Part shown: positions 19,099 to 27,588 of the stretch, in pieces
Layout: each line of letters opens with the position of its first letter
Position numbering within the stretch: position 1 is the stretch's first letter
Assembly (NCBI GenBank): GCA_019163335.1
Contig: JAFLKM010000045.1
Location: 1-58,052, forward strand
Direction: 5' to 3'
Length of the DNA: 58,052 nucleotides
Origin: Desulfobulbaceae bacterium
Lineage (GTDB): Bacteria > Desulfobacterota > Desulfobulbia > Desulfobulbales > Desulfocapsaceae
Made by a program: the position numbers and the translations under genes
The notes under the pieces: generated by a model
What the model was told of the DNA's origin: nothing
What the model saw: the letters and a program-made list of their open reading frames with translations, nothing else
The model's database searches: none

Positions 19099-20631
19099 TC
19101 ATTGCCAGGAGATGTCATATTTCTCAAGATGCAGCCCCTTCTCCGGGATGATTGTAAGTCGTTTTTTTGAGTTTTGTTCAAGCTCCAGGGTGACGTGTTC
19201 CTCTTCTTTCAGGATCATGTCTGCAACCCGTGGATGGACTTTAACGATAATCTCATCTCCCTGATACTTCCCTATATCCCTTAAAATCTTGCGGAAAATT
19301 TCATAACAGATAGTCCGCCTTGATTTGAGTCGACCTTCGCCGGCACAATAATAGCAGGGCTCGCTGAGAAGCTGATTGAGATTTTCACAACTTCGTTTGC
19401 GGGTCATCTGCACCAGGCCGAACTCTGACAGTTTGAGGATATTAATCTTGCTTTTATCTTTTTTGACAACTTCCTTGAACGAGCAGAGCAGCTCCTGACG
19501 GTGCAGCTCATCGGCCATGTCGATAAAATCAATGATGATGATCCCGCCAATGTTCCTGAGACGTAATTGATAGGCAATTTCCTTTACTGCTTCCATGTTA
19601 GTTTTAAAGATAGTCTCCTGCAGGTCGTTCTTGCCGACGAATCGCCCGGTATTAACATCTATGACTGTGAGCGCTTCGGTTGTTTCAATAATAATGTACC
19701 CACCAGAGCGGAGCCAGACCTTTTTCTCGATGATTCTGCTGATCTCAATTTCTATTCCAGAGGCCTCGAAAAGGGGTATTTTCTCCTGGTAAAAGGAAAT
19801 GCGATGTTGGAGATCCGGGGCAAATATCTTGATAAAGTTAACTAATTTGTCATGGGTTTCCTTGTTGTCAACGATCAGGCTGTTGACATCGGAGGTGAAC
19901 AGGTCACGGACTGAACGAAAAATGATATCAATGTCTTCGTAAATCAAGGCGGGAGAGGATGAATGGGAGGCCTTGTCCAGAATTTCACTCCACAGGTGCA
20001 GGAGAAATTCCATGTCAGCCTCCAACTCCTCCATGTCGGCATACTCGGCCACTGTCCGGACTATAAATCCAGTGCCGGCGGGACGGAGTGCCTCAATGCG
20101 TTCGCGCAGTGCCTCGCGAAGGGCATCGTCCTCGATTTTTCTGGAGACGCCGATGTGGTCAGTGAGGGGCATAAAGACAAGATTACGGCAGGGTAGGGTA
20201 ATATGGCAAGTGAGACGGGGGCCTTTACTGCCGATGGGTTCCTTGCCTACCTGGACGGTAATGTTTTGTCCTTCACGCAGCAGATCTTCAATATTCATGC
20301 CGGAAAGATTTTGTCCTTCGTTCTCTGCGGAGGAAGAGGTGAAATTGTATTTCCCGCACGGCTGATGTTCATGACCAAGCAATCGATGATCAAGTTCGTT
20401 GGTGGAAATAAAGACATCATCCACATATAAAAACCCTGTTCTGTCAAGGCCGATGTCAACGAATGCCGCCTGCATTCCCGGTAACACCCGGACGACCCGG
20501 CCTTTGTAGATATTTCCAACCAATCCCTTGGCAGACGGTCGCTGGATATGAAATTCGACAAGCTGGGTGTTTTCAACAAGCGCGATTCTTGTCTCGTAAC
20601 CCAGAGAATTAATAAGTATTTCTGTGCTCAT
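19099..20631 (-). CDS. rng: Ribonuclease G (RNase E/G family)
   Basis: A 510-residue endoribonuclease for rRNA maturation and mRNA decay. The S1 RNA-binding domain is at about 35-140 and carries a polar insertion (near residues 80-110) that is not part of the fold. The catalytic metal site is visible in DVNTGRF and IIDFIDM, and the zinc-link pair that joins dimers is CYYC. No RNase E scaffold tail follows, so it is RNase G-like. The start ATG lacks a clear Shine-Dalgarno. Confidence 0.95.
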   Translation of the reverse strand: MSTEILINSLGYETRIALVENTQLVEFHIQRPSAKGLVGNIYKGRVVRVLPGMQAAFVDIGLDRTGFLYVDDVFISTNELDHRLLGHEHQPCGKYNFTSSSAENEGQNLSGMNIEDLLREGQNITVQVGKEPIGSKGPRLTCHITLPCRNLVFMPLTDHIGVSRKIEDDALREALRERIEALRPAGTGFIVRTVAEYADMEELEADMEFLLHLWSEILDKASHSSSPALIYEDIDIIFRSVRDLFTSDVNSLIVDNKETHDKLVNFIKIFAPDLQHRISFYQEKIPLFEASGIEIEISRIIEKKVWLRSGGYIIIETTEALTVIDVNTGRFVGKNDLQETIFKTNMEAVKEIAYQLRLRNIGGIIIIDFIDMADELHRQELLCSFKEVVKKDKSKINILKLSEFGLVQMTRKRSCENLNQLLSEPCYYCAGEGRLKSRRTICYEIFRKILRDIGKYQGDEIIVKVHPRVADMILKEEEHVTLELEQNSKKRLTIIPEKGLHLEKYDISWQ

Positions 20632-20816
20632 GGTGGAATGTCAGGAAAAATTAAAGGTCACATCAGAGACTGATAGGGGATGAGTTCGATCAATAAAAAA
20701 AGTATTATACATTATTTTGGATTGAAATAGCCACTTCCTTTTATGGTGCCCAGCTATTGAACAAATGATTATGGGCAAAAACCGGATGGTTGAATAGCTT
20801 CAGGTTTCTTCTATTT

Positions 20817-21701
20817 ATGACAGCAATTTCTGTGATTATCCCCACATATAATCGGGAAGATTTTATCGAGCGGGCCCTGCGTTCCGTCTTTGCTCAGAGC
20901 CATCCCTGCCATGAGATCCTTGTGGTCGATGATGGCTCCACTGACCAGACCAGGGCTGTTGTCGGCAGGCTGTGCGAAATGAGTCCTGTTCCCCTGCACT
21001 ATCTGTATCAGGAAAACCAGGGACCGGCCGCTGCCAGGAACTTTGGGATCAATCATTCGGGTTCCGGGCTCCTGGCCTTTCTTGATTCTGACGATCATTG
21101 GCAAAAAGATAAGTTGGCCATTCAACTTAAGGCCATGAATGAGCAGCCTGAGTTTCTGATATCCCACACCCGTGAGCATTGGCGGCGGATGGGGGTGCAT
21201 CTCAATCAGAAAAGAAAGCATTTCCCGCGCCATGGCGAGATCTTCGATCACTGCCTGCAACTGTGTACAGTGGGGATGTCCACAATCATGGTGCGCAGGG
21301 AGCTTTTTGAAAAGGTCGGTCTGTTTGCTCCCGACCTTCTCTGTTGTGAAGATTATGAGTTCTGGCTGCGGGTCAGCGCCCACTATCCTTTTCTGCTCAT
21401 TGATCAGCCGCTTACCATCAAAGAAGGGGGACGCGAAGATCAGGTTTCCTTTCAGTATCGAGTCGGGATGGATAAACTGCGGATCACTGCCATCTCCCGT
21501 CTTCTTGAGCATACGCCCCTGACCCACGCACAGTATGATCGTGCCCTGTGTGAACTGAGCAGAAAAAGTCGTGTCTATGGCATGGGATGCATCAGGCACG
21601 GCAGGGCTGAGGAGGGGGCTAAATATCTGGAATTGGGTTCATCACTACGAGCTGAAAATCCCTTGTTTGTCGAGAAATCAGGAGGAAATGGTAATGTTTA
21701 A
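20817..21701 (+). CDS. Family 2 glycosyltransferase
   Basis: A 294-residue cytoplasmic GT-A enzyme that transfers a sugar from a nucleotide donor. Motifs from the N terminus are SVIIPTYNRE, VVDDGSTD and the metal-binding FLDSDDHW; ED in CCEDYEFWLR is the likely catalytic base region. Start ATG 20817 puts the first strand at the N terminus as usual; TTG 20790 would add 9 residues. The acceptor is unknown. Lack of neighbouring polysaccharide genes gives no hint, though waaF and gmhB lie 30 kb away. Confidence 0.88.
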   Translation: MTAISVIIPTYNREDFIERALRSVFAQSHPCHEILVVDDGSTDQTRAVVGRLCEMSPVPLHYLYQENQGPAAARNFGINHSGSGLLAFLDSDDHWQKDKLAIQLKAMNEQPEFLISHTREHWRRMGVHLNQKRKHFPRHGEIFDHCLQLCTVGMSTIMVRRELFEKVGLFAPDLLCCEDYEFWLRVSAHYPFLLIDQPLTIKEGGREDQVSFQYRVGMDKLRITAISRLLEHTPLTHAQYDRALCELSRKSRVYGMGCIRHGRAEEGAKYLELGSSLRAENPLFVEKSGGNGNV

Positions 21702-21843
21702 GTTTGCTGAGAGTACTCTGCAATGATACCCTTGAATCAAAGGGGGGAGACGCTGTCTGTCAACGATGCCGTGTTTCTCTACGGTCTTCTCTTCTCTGTT
21801 TGTTGACCTGAGTTAAAAATGACAACGAAGTTCAGGAGAAACC

Positions 21844-23235
21844 ATGGTCGCGAAAAAGACAGTTTTTGATCAATCTCGTGCGGATGTCACTGATATCATC
21901 CTCGAAAGTATTTCAGATGGTGTTTTTACGGTTGATCATAACTGGAAAATCACCTCGTTTAATCGGGCAGCAGAAGAGATCACCGGTATTTCGCGCTCGG
22001 AGGCCATCGGCCGCCATTGCTGGGAGGTGTTCCGCTCCAATATGTGCGAACGGGATTGTGCCTTGAAAAAAACCATGGAAGAAGGCAAAGCCTGCGTTAA
22101 CAGCGCTACGTATATTGTTACCAGTGATAGAAAGCAGGTTCCCATCACCGTTGCCACCTCATTGCTCAAAGATCGAGATGGCAATATTGTCGGTGGAGTA
22201 GAAACCTTTCGTGATCATAGCCTGGAAGAGGCTCTGCGCCGGGATCTCGATGGGACCTGCCGTATGGGTGATATTGTCAGCTGCAGCCCTGAGATGAAGA
22301 AGATGTTCAGCATCCTGCCACGGGTTGCGGAGAGTGAGAGTACGGTTTTGATTGAAGGGGAGACTGGAACCGGCAAGGAGCTTACCGCCCGGGCGATTCA
22401 TGCTTTGAGTTTGCGAAAGAACAAAGCTTTTGTGGCTCTCAACTGCGGTGCCTTGCCGGACACCCTGCTTGAGTCAGAACTTTTTGGCTATAAGGCCGGT
22501 GCCTTTACCGGGGCGGTGAAGGATAAGCCTGGTCTGTTTGCGGCGGCTGAAGGGGGAACCCTCTTTCTTGATGAAATCGGCGACACCAGTGCTGCCTTCC
22601 AGACCCGGCTGCTGCGGGTGCTCGAAGAAAAAGAATTCCAGCCCTTGGGGTCAGTGCAGAAGAGTAAGGCCGATGTCAGAGTGATCGCTGCCACCAATAG
22701 AAACCTGGTTGAAATGGTGCATGCCGGTACCTTTCGTCAGGATCTGTTTTATCGGATCAATGTGGTCACCATGCAGCTTCCTCCCTTGCGAAAACGTATG
22801 GAGGACATGGAACTGCTGGTGGATTTTTTTATTGCCAGATTTAACCGTCTGCGGGGAAAATCCATAACCGGAATTTCCCGGGAGGCCCTTGCAATTCTTA
22901 TGGCCCATGACTTCCCTGGCAATATCCGGGAGCTGGAAAATATCATTGAACATGCCTTTGTGCTCTGCCTTGAAGGTGATATTGATGTGGTTCATTTTCC
23001 TGTAAACCTCGCCCCACCGCGATGTTCAGAGGCTGAGGCCAGTGTTGCCGATCCGCTCAGTCTCGCTGCATCACAGGTCATTCTCGCCGCCCTTCAACGA
23101 AATAACTATAATCGCGCCGCTGCTGCCAAGGAGCTTGGCATCCACAAAAGCACCCTGTTTCGTAAAATTCGGAAGCTGGGGATTTGCCTGCCGCTGGTCG
23201 ATGGTCGTTCCCGCTCATCCTTTTTGCCGGGATAA
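21844..23235 (+). CDS. PAS-domain sigma-54 transcriptional activator
   Basis: A 463-residue NtrC-type enhancer-binding protein. It has a PAS sensor (about 15-125), an AAA+ domain with Walker A GETGTGKE (172-179), the sigma-54 contact GAFTGA (219-224) and Walker B GGTLFLDEIGD (237-247), and a Fis-type helix-turn-helix at the C terminus (RNNYNRAAAAKELGIHKSTL). There is no receiver domain, so it senses its signal directly. The PAS holds C59, C68, C72 and C84, which suggests a redox or metal-cofactor signal. The next gene has a consensus sigma-54 promoter, so that cluster is the likely target. AGGAGAAACC precedes the ATG. Confidence 0.93.
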   Translation: MVAKKTVFDQSRADVTDIILESISDGVFTVDHNWKITSFNRAAEEITGISRSEAIGRHCWEVFRSNMCERDCALKKTMEEGKACVNSATYIVTSDRKQVPITVATSLLKDRDGNIVGGVETFRDHSLEEALRRDLDGTCRMGDIVSCSPEMKKMFSILPRVAESESTVLIEGETGTGKELTARAIHALSLRKNKAFVALNCGALPDTLLESELFGYKAGAFTGAVKDKPGLFAAAEGGTLFLDEIGDTSAAFQTRLLRVLEEKEFQPLGSVQKSKADVRVIAATNRNLVEMVHAGTFRQDLFYRINVVTMQLPPLRKRMEDMELLVDFFIARFNRLRGKSITGISREALAILMAHDFPGNIRELENIIEHAFVLCLEGDIDVVHFPVNLAPPRCSEAEASVADPLSLAASQVILAALQRNNYNRAAAAKELGIHKSTLFRKIRKLGICLPLVDGRSRSSFLPG

Positions 23236-23368
23236 GTGCATATTTGCGACGGTAGTCGCTGTGTATGTGGGCGTCTCTGCCTCGCTCCTGCCTGTTCATT
23301 TTTCCCATAAAAAGAATAATTATTAGTTAATTTAGCATGTTATTGTGTCTTTATGTAAAATTTATGAA

Positions 23369-23384
23369 TGGCACAGTCTTTGCT
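23369..23384 (+). promoter_or_regulatory. Consensus sigma-54 promoter
   Basis: TGGCACAGTCTTTGCT matches the sigma-54 consensus TGGCACN5TTGCW completely, with GG (23370-23371) and GC (23382-23383) 10 nt apart. It lies 75 bp upstream of the NifX-like gene and 134 bp after the activator gene. Confidence 0.9.
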
Positions 23385-23458
23385 TTAAAGAATACAACCA
23401 GGAATGAAAAACATTTTTCACTGGGAGAATTCTCGACCTGAATCCCTGGAGTTTTTTT

Positions 23459-24052
23459 ATGAAAGTTGCCCTGACCATTTGGGAAGATCGGATATCACCG
23501 GTCTTTGATGTTGCGCAGACGCTCTTGATCGTCGAGTTTCATGACGGAAAAATTGTCCGAAGGTTTTTTGAGCCAATGGTTCCGGAGATGTCTTCTTGCC
23601 TTGCCTGCTGGCTCAAGGATCTGGGAGTAGAGGTACTCATCTGCGGTGCCATTTCCCAGATGCCTGCAAACATTATTGAAGCGGCAGGGGTGCAGCTGCA
23701 GTCCTTTGTCGGTGGCAAGGTTGAAGAAGTGCTGGGATCATTTATAACCGGATTGCAGATTACAACAATATATGCGCTGCCTGGATGTGGTCGGCATTAT
23801 CGATTGCAGGGAAGTCGGGCAGGTTTTTTACATCAACAACGCAAGGAGGTGAGAAGAATGCCAGGAAGAGACAAAACAGGTCCGCAGGGAGGTGGCTCCA
23901 GTACCGGCCGAGGACGTGGTGGCTGCGGCACTGGACAGGGTGACACGACACAGGGGCAAGGCCGTGGATCCGGGAAAGGTCAGGGCCAGGGCCAAGGCCA
24001 GGGTGGCGGCCAAGGTGCCGGGCAGGGCCGCAGAAACAGAAACAAGGGATGA
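23459..24052 (+). CDS. NifX/MTH1175-like protein fused to Gly/Gln-rich tail
   Basis: A 197-residue protein. Residues 1-110 are a dinitrogenase iron-molybdenum cofactor family domain (MKVALTIWEDRISPVFDVA, LICGAIS), a fold that binds metal-sulfur clusters. From residue 134 (ATG 23858) the sequence MPGRDKTGPQGGGSSTGRGR looks like the start of a separate DUF5320-type protein, followed by a GQ-rich repeat tail. AAGGAGGTGAGAAGA stands right before that ATG, in frame, so a second product may start there. The gene follows a consensus sigma-54 promoter with GGAG before the first ATG. Similar genes accompany the orange-protein (ORP) clusters of Desulfovibrio. The role is inferred as cluster assembly or carriage. 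Confidence 0.85.
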   Translation: MKVALTIWEDRISPVFDVAQTLLIVEFHDGKIVRRFFEPMVPEMSSCLACWLKDLGVEVLICGAISQMPANIIEAAGVQLQSFVGGKVEEVLGSFITGLQITTIYALPGCGRHYRLQGSRAGFLHQQRKEVRRMPGRDKTGPQGGGSSTGRGRGGCGTGQGDTTQGQGRGSGKGQGQGQGQGGGQGAGQGRRNRNKG

Positions 24053-24132
24053 TCCGACGGGATCAGCAGGAATGAATGATTCCTGAATATATAGATGATA
24101 TTTATGGAGTGAAAGCCTTGGAGGTGTATGAA

Positions 24133-24450
24133 ATGGCTGGATTTGACGGAACCGGACCAATGGGGAAAGGACCTATGACCGGGGGAAGGCGTGGACATTG
24201 CAACCCTGCTGGTGTGGAAGCCACGAGGGCCTTTGGATATGGAAGAAGCTGGCCTGGCGTCTGTTATGGTGGGAGGGTGGTGCGCCGCGCACGGGGTAGA
24301 ATTAGTGTGCAAAATAGTGCCATTGAACCAGCAGATGAGCTTGAGACCCTCAAGCGGCGAGCTGATGGAATGAAAAACTCCCTGGACAACATTCTCAGCA
24401 GAATTGCTGAACTGGAAAAAACGCCTGGCCCGTTGTCGGGGAATGAATAG
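24133..24450 (+). CDS. DUF5320-family small protein
   Basis: A 105-residue protein starting MAGFDGTGPMGKGPMTGGRR, the hallmark N terminus of DUF5320 proteins, which are found beside NifX-like genes in anaerobes. The C-terminal 45 residues (DELETLKRR...ISRIAELEK type) form a heptad-like coiled coil. The start at 24133 has GGAGGTG 7 nt upstream; the frame is open for 19 codons before it. It lies 80 bp downstream of the NifX-like gene, probably in the same sigma-54 transcript, and ends in a strong terminator. Function is unknown. Confidence 0.85.
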   Translation: MAGFDGTGPMGKGPMTGGRRGHCNPAGVEATRAFGYGRSWPGVCYGGRVVRRARGRISVQNSAIEPADELETLKRRADGMKNSLDNILSRIAELEKTPGPLSGNE

Positions 24451-24477
24451 AAAGAGCCTGCGGAATGCAGGAGACTG

Positions 24478-24524
24478 ATCCGTCTTTGCTGATGACCCTG
24501 TCATGCAAAGGCGGATTTTTTTTT
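24478..24524 (+). terminator. Rho-independent terminator of NifX/DUF5320 operon
   Basis: ATCCGTCTTTGC pairs with GCAAAGGCGGAT (one wobble) around an inner ATGAC/GTCAT stem, followed by nine T. Confidence 0.92.
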
Positions 24525-24689
24525 ATTGTTCACTTTGCGGTCTTTCCCTTCCTGTCCAGAATACATTATACTACCGACTTTGATTTCGGCATCCTTGTCG
24601 TCGTGAATCCCTTCGTGTCTCTTATGGTCTTCAACCATTCGATTCAATAACCTATTGTCAATTTTAGGGCCGGTCTTTATCCGGTTGAT

Positions 24690-25826
24690 ATGCCAATGTT
24701 ACAGCATTCGTCCTGGGGTGACCCCTCGCGCTTTGTCAAAGAGATCCATGTGGAAGAGTCCTGTCTGGATCTTCCCCTTACTCAACACATTCTGGCGCGG
24801 GCGCAACTGCCCTTCTCCGTGATTCCGGATTATCAGGATCTGGAGGTGGTTCCGGGCTCTTATCCTGCCAATCTGACTGCCGGCAAACAACATCTGCTGT
24901 TGTGCCGGAATCGGGGCCAGTTTTTTAAACCCTGTCCCGGAACCCGTGAATATCGCTGCTGCAACTATCAGGTTTTAAATATCGGCATGAACTGCCCCAT
25001 GGACTGTGTGTACTGCATCCTTCAGGCTTATCTGAATAAGCCCTGGCTTACGTTCTTTGTTAATGTTGAAGATATGTTTGCTGAGATGAGCGCTGCCTTT
25101 GCGGCTGAACCTAGCCGTTTTTTCCGCATTGGTACGGGCGAATTTACCGATTCCCTTGCCCTCGACCGTTTCACTCATCTCAGTCGGTCCCTGGTCAACT
25201 TCATGGCCGATCAATCGCAGGCAATCCTCGAACTCAAGAGCAAGAGCGTGGTGATTCAGAATCTTGAAGGGCTTGCGCACAAGGGGCGTACAGTGGTTGC
25301 CTGGTCACTTAACAGCACTTCGATCATGGCGAAAGAAGAACTGCGAACGGCAACCCTTGTCGAAAGGCTTGCCGCGGCCAGGCAGTGTGCGGAGTGGGGA
25401 TACAAGCTGGCCTTTCATTTTGATCCCATCATTGAGCATGAAGGCTGGCAGACAGGCTATGCGGAAACCATTTCCCGTCTCTTTGATACCGTCCCGGCAG
25501 AAAGCATTGTCTGGATTTCCATGGGAGCCTTGCGCTATCTTCCGTCCCTCAAAAACATTGGAACGAGACGATTTCCCCAGTCTCGCATCTACTGTGAAGA
25601 GTTTATTGAGGGGTTGGATGGGAAAAGCCGTTATTTCCGTCCCCATCGAGTGGAACTGTACCAACATATTTATCATCTGTTAAAAAGCCGAGCCCATGTT
25701 AATACCTGCATCTATTTCTGCATGGAAAGTGATGAGATCTGGCGTGAGGTTATGGGCTATACGCCGGATGAGCGAGGCGGGATTCCCCATATGCTGGATC
25801 AGACAGTGCAAAATTTCGGGGAGTGA
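24690..25826 (+). CDS. Spore photoproduct lyase-like radical SAM protein
   Basis: A 378-residue radical SAM enzyme. The Fe-S cluster cysteines are C102, C106 and C109 (CPMDCVYC). The order of blocks follows SplB: EIHVEES...DLPLTQ at the N terminus, FFKPCPGT before the cluster, and CMESDEIWREVMGY at the end, with a cysteine near the place of the H-atom-donating cysteine of the lyase. Real SplB repairs UV spore photoproduct; in non-sporulating Desulfobacterota such homologues may repair DNA or act on another substrate. Start ATG 24690 or 24696, neither with a strong Shine-Dalgarno. Confidence 0.88.
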   Translation: MPMLQHSSWGDPSRFVKEIHVEESCLDLPLTQHILARAQLPFSVIPDYQDLEVVPGSYPANLTAGKQHLLLCRNRGQFFKPCPGTREYRCCNYQVLNIGMNCPMDCVYCILQAYLNKPWLTFFVNVEDMFAEMSAAFAAEPSRFFRIGTGEFTDSLALDRFTHLSRSLVNFMADQSQAILELKSKSVVIQNLEGLAHKGRTVVAWSLNSTSIMAKEELRTATLVERLAAARQCAEWGYKLAFHFDPIIEHEGWQTGYAETISRLFDTVPAESIVWISMGALRYLPSLKNIGTRRFPQSRIYCEEFIEGLDGKSRYFRPHRVELYQHIYHLLKSRAHVNTCIYFCMESDEIWREVMGYTPDERGGIPHMLDQTVQNFGE

Positions 25827-25997
25827 TTCCGAGGGGTGAAACAGGGCTTCGCTATTTTCTTCTGGAAGAATACCGCCATGGTATGGTAAGAAGAATAGTT
25901 GCTGAAATCAGGCAGGCAGGCAAACGGGCTCTTATTTTTGGGGGCTGTCCTGTCTTTTGATCGAACTATCATTCCCTTACCTGAAGCTGGAGAAATT

Positions 25998-26429
25998 ATG
26001 CTGAACAAAGTCATGCTTATTGGCAATCTCGGAAAAGATCCGGAAATTCGTTATACCCAGAGCGGTACCGCCGTGGCCAGCTTTAATGTGGCAACCACTG
26101 AACGCTGGAAGGATAAAGAAGGACAGATGCAGGAGTCAACCGAGTGGCATCGCATTGTCGCCTGGCAAAAGCTGGCCGAGACCTGTGGCGAATATCTGCA
26201 CAAGGGCTCGAAGGTCTACATTGAAGGAAAGCTGCAGACCAGAAAATGGCAGGATCAGAACGGTAATGATAAATATACCACGGAGATTATTGCCAGTGTG
26301 ATGAAGATGCTTACCCCGCGCGGGGGAGCAGGAGAAGAGAGCTATGGCGGTGGGGGCGGGATGAACGATTATCCTGAGCCGCCGGCAGGGTCTTCAGGTG
26401 GTGGTTCACGCGATGATGTGCCATTTTAA
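25998..26429 (+). CDS. ssb: Single-stranded DNA-binding protein
   Basis: A 143-residue SSB with an OB fold at residues 1-110 ([36 protein letters not shown]), a Gly/Pro-rich linker and the acidic tip DDVPF that recruits repair and replication partners. It protects single-stranded DNA as a tetramer. ATG 25998 with GGAGAA upstream is the family start; the open frame before it is not coding. It ends 27 bp before its own terminator. Confidence 0.96.
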   Translation: MLNKVMLIGNLGKDPEIRYTQSGTAVASFNVATTERWKDKEGQMQESTEWHRIVAWQKLAETCGEYLHKGSKVYIEGKLQTRKWQDQNGNDKYTTEIIASVMKMLTPRGGAGEESYGGGGGMNDYPEPPAGSSGGGSRDDVPF

Positions 26430-26456
26430 GGTTTTTTAAAGAGCGTGCGTCCCTTT

Positions 26457-26500
26457 AAAACAAGAAAGCGGAATCTTTCAGGATTCCGCTTTCTTGTTTT
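26457..26500 (+). terminator. Rho-independent terminator of ssb
   Basis: A 19-bp perfect stem (26457-26475 with 26482-26500) around a 6-nt loop, ending in TTTT. Confidence 0.92.
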
Positions 26501-26534
26501 AAGCGAACAAATAATGATATCCCTGACGGTCGAC

Positions 26535-26563
26535 TTGACTGATCAGCTATGGAATCCTATCTT
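26535..26563 (+). promoter_or_regulatory. Sigma-70-like promoter for the DnaJ-like gene
   Basis: TTGACT and TATCTT are separated by exactly 17 bp, 65 bp before the DnaJ-like start codon. Reasonable match by eye; a heat-shock sigma-32 site was not recognised. Confidence 0.55.
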
Positions 26564-26627
26564 TTAGACTCTTGAAAAAGGGATAGTCGTTTTTAATCAG
26601 ATAATCTGTCTTTAATATCAGTGAACC

Positions 26628-27569
26628 ATGGAATATTATCAAACATTAGGTGTTGCCAAAACTGCCACGCCAGCGGAAATTAAAAAAGCCTATCGAAAAC
26701 TTGCCTTGAAGTATCATCCTGACAAGAATCAGGGGGACAAAACTGCTGAGTCCAAGTTCAAAGAGATCAATGAGGCCTATGCTGTCCTGTCGGATGCGGA
26801 AAAGAAAAAACAGTATGACACCTACGGGTCCACTGATTTCCATCAGCGCTATTCCCAGGAAGATATCTTCCGTAACTTTGATTTAAACGATATCCTTCGC
26901 CAATTTAGTGGTGGTGCGGGTGGTGGTTCCAGAAACTTCCGCACCAATATGGGCGGGGGCGGCGGGCAACCATTTCAATCATTTTTTGGACAGGCCGGCC
27001 CTGGCAGAACGGGTGGCTGCGGATCAGGCGGCTGTCATCAGCCGGAAAAGGGCCAGGATCTTACTTACCAGCTTGCTGTGACACTGGAAGATGTCATGCA
27101 TGGTACTGAAAAAAACATCACCCTTCGAACCAATGGAATAAGCCAGAATGTCACGGTCAAGATTCCCAAAGGCATTGAGGCCGGGAAAAAGCTGCGCCTG
27201 AAAGGAAAAGGCGCGCCATCTCCCCAAGGCGGACCTCCTGGAGACCTTTATTTAAAGGTTGAGGAGAGTAAGCATGAACGGTTTACAAGGGAGGGGGATG
27301 ATCTGGTGTGTGAAAAATTAATCCCCTTCAGCGATGCCTGCCTGGGAACAAAGGTTGAGGTTGAGACCTTGGAAGGAAAGAAATTCTCGGTCAGTGTTCC
27401 CGCCGGAATTCAGCATGATGCCCGGTTACGGATTAAAGGTCATGGGCTGCCCAGCGGACCCTTAGGCCATCGAGGCGATATCTATGTGAAATTCGGGGTA
27501 CAGGTTCCCGCCCAGCTTTCCGCAGAGGCGGAAGAACTGCTTTCCAGTCTGCAGAAAGCAGGCATGTAG
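26628..27569 (+). CDS. DnaJ/CbpA-type Hsp40 co-chaperone
   Basis: A 313-residue J-domain protein that stimulates DnaK. The J domain is at 1-70 with HPD at 30-32, followed by a G/F-rich linker (about 85-140) and two DnaJ C-terminal substrate-binding domains. The four CxxCxGxG zinc repeats of true DnaJ are absent, so it is CbpA-like (type II); only the short GGCGSGGCH stretch near 130 has cysteines. It is a single gene, convergent with the HD-GYP gene and only 19 bp from it. Confidence 0.92.
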   Translation: MEYYQTLGVAKTATPAEIKKAYRKLALKYHPDKNQGDKTAESKFKEINEAYAVLSDAEKKKQYDTYGSTDFHQRYSQEDIFRNFDLNDILRQFSGGAGGGSRNFRTNMGGGGGQPFQSFFGQAGPGRTGGCGSGGCHQPEKGQDLTYQLAVTLEDVMHGTEKNITLRTNGISQNVTVKIPKGIEAGKKLRLKGKGAPSPQGGPPGDLYLKVEESKHERFTREGDDLVCEKLIPFSDACLGTKVEVETLEGKKFSVSVPAGIQHDARLRIKGHGLPSGPLGHRGDIYVKFGVQVPAQLSAEAEELLSSLQKAGM

Positions 27570-27588
27570 TTTCCCCTGAGCCTTTTTT

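Noticed and set aside
23225-23250. Partial likeness to the dispersed hairpin element (CGGGATAAGTGC) at the end of the sigma-54 activator gene
   Set aside because: Only 12 bases match and there is no paired second arm, so chance is a sufficient explanation.
24501-24638. 45-codon charged minus-strand frame downstream of the DUF5320 gene
   Set aside because: It has no ribosome binding site and its end overlaps the plus-strand terminator. It cannot be excluded fully but is not supported.
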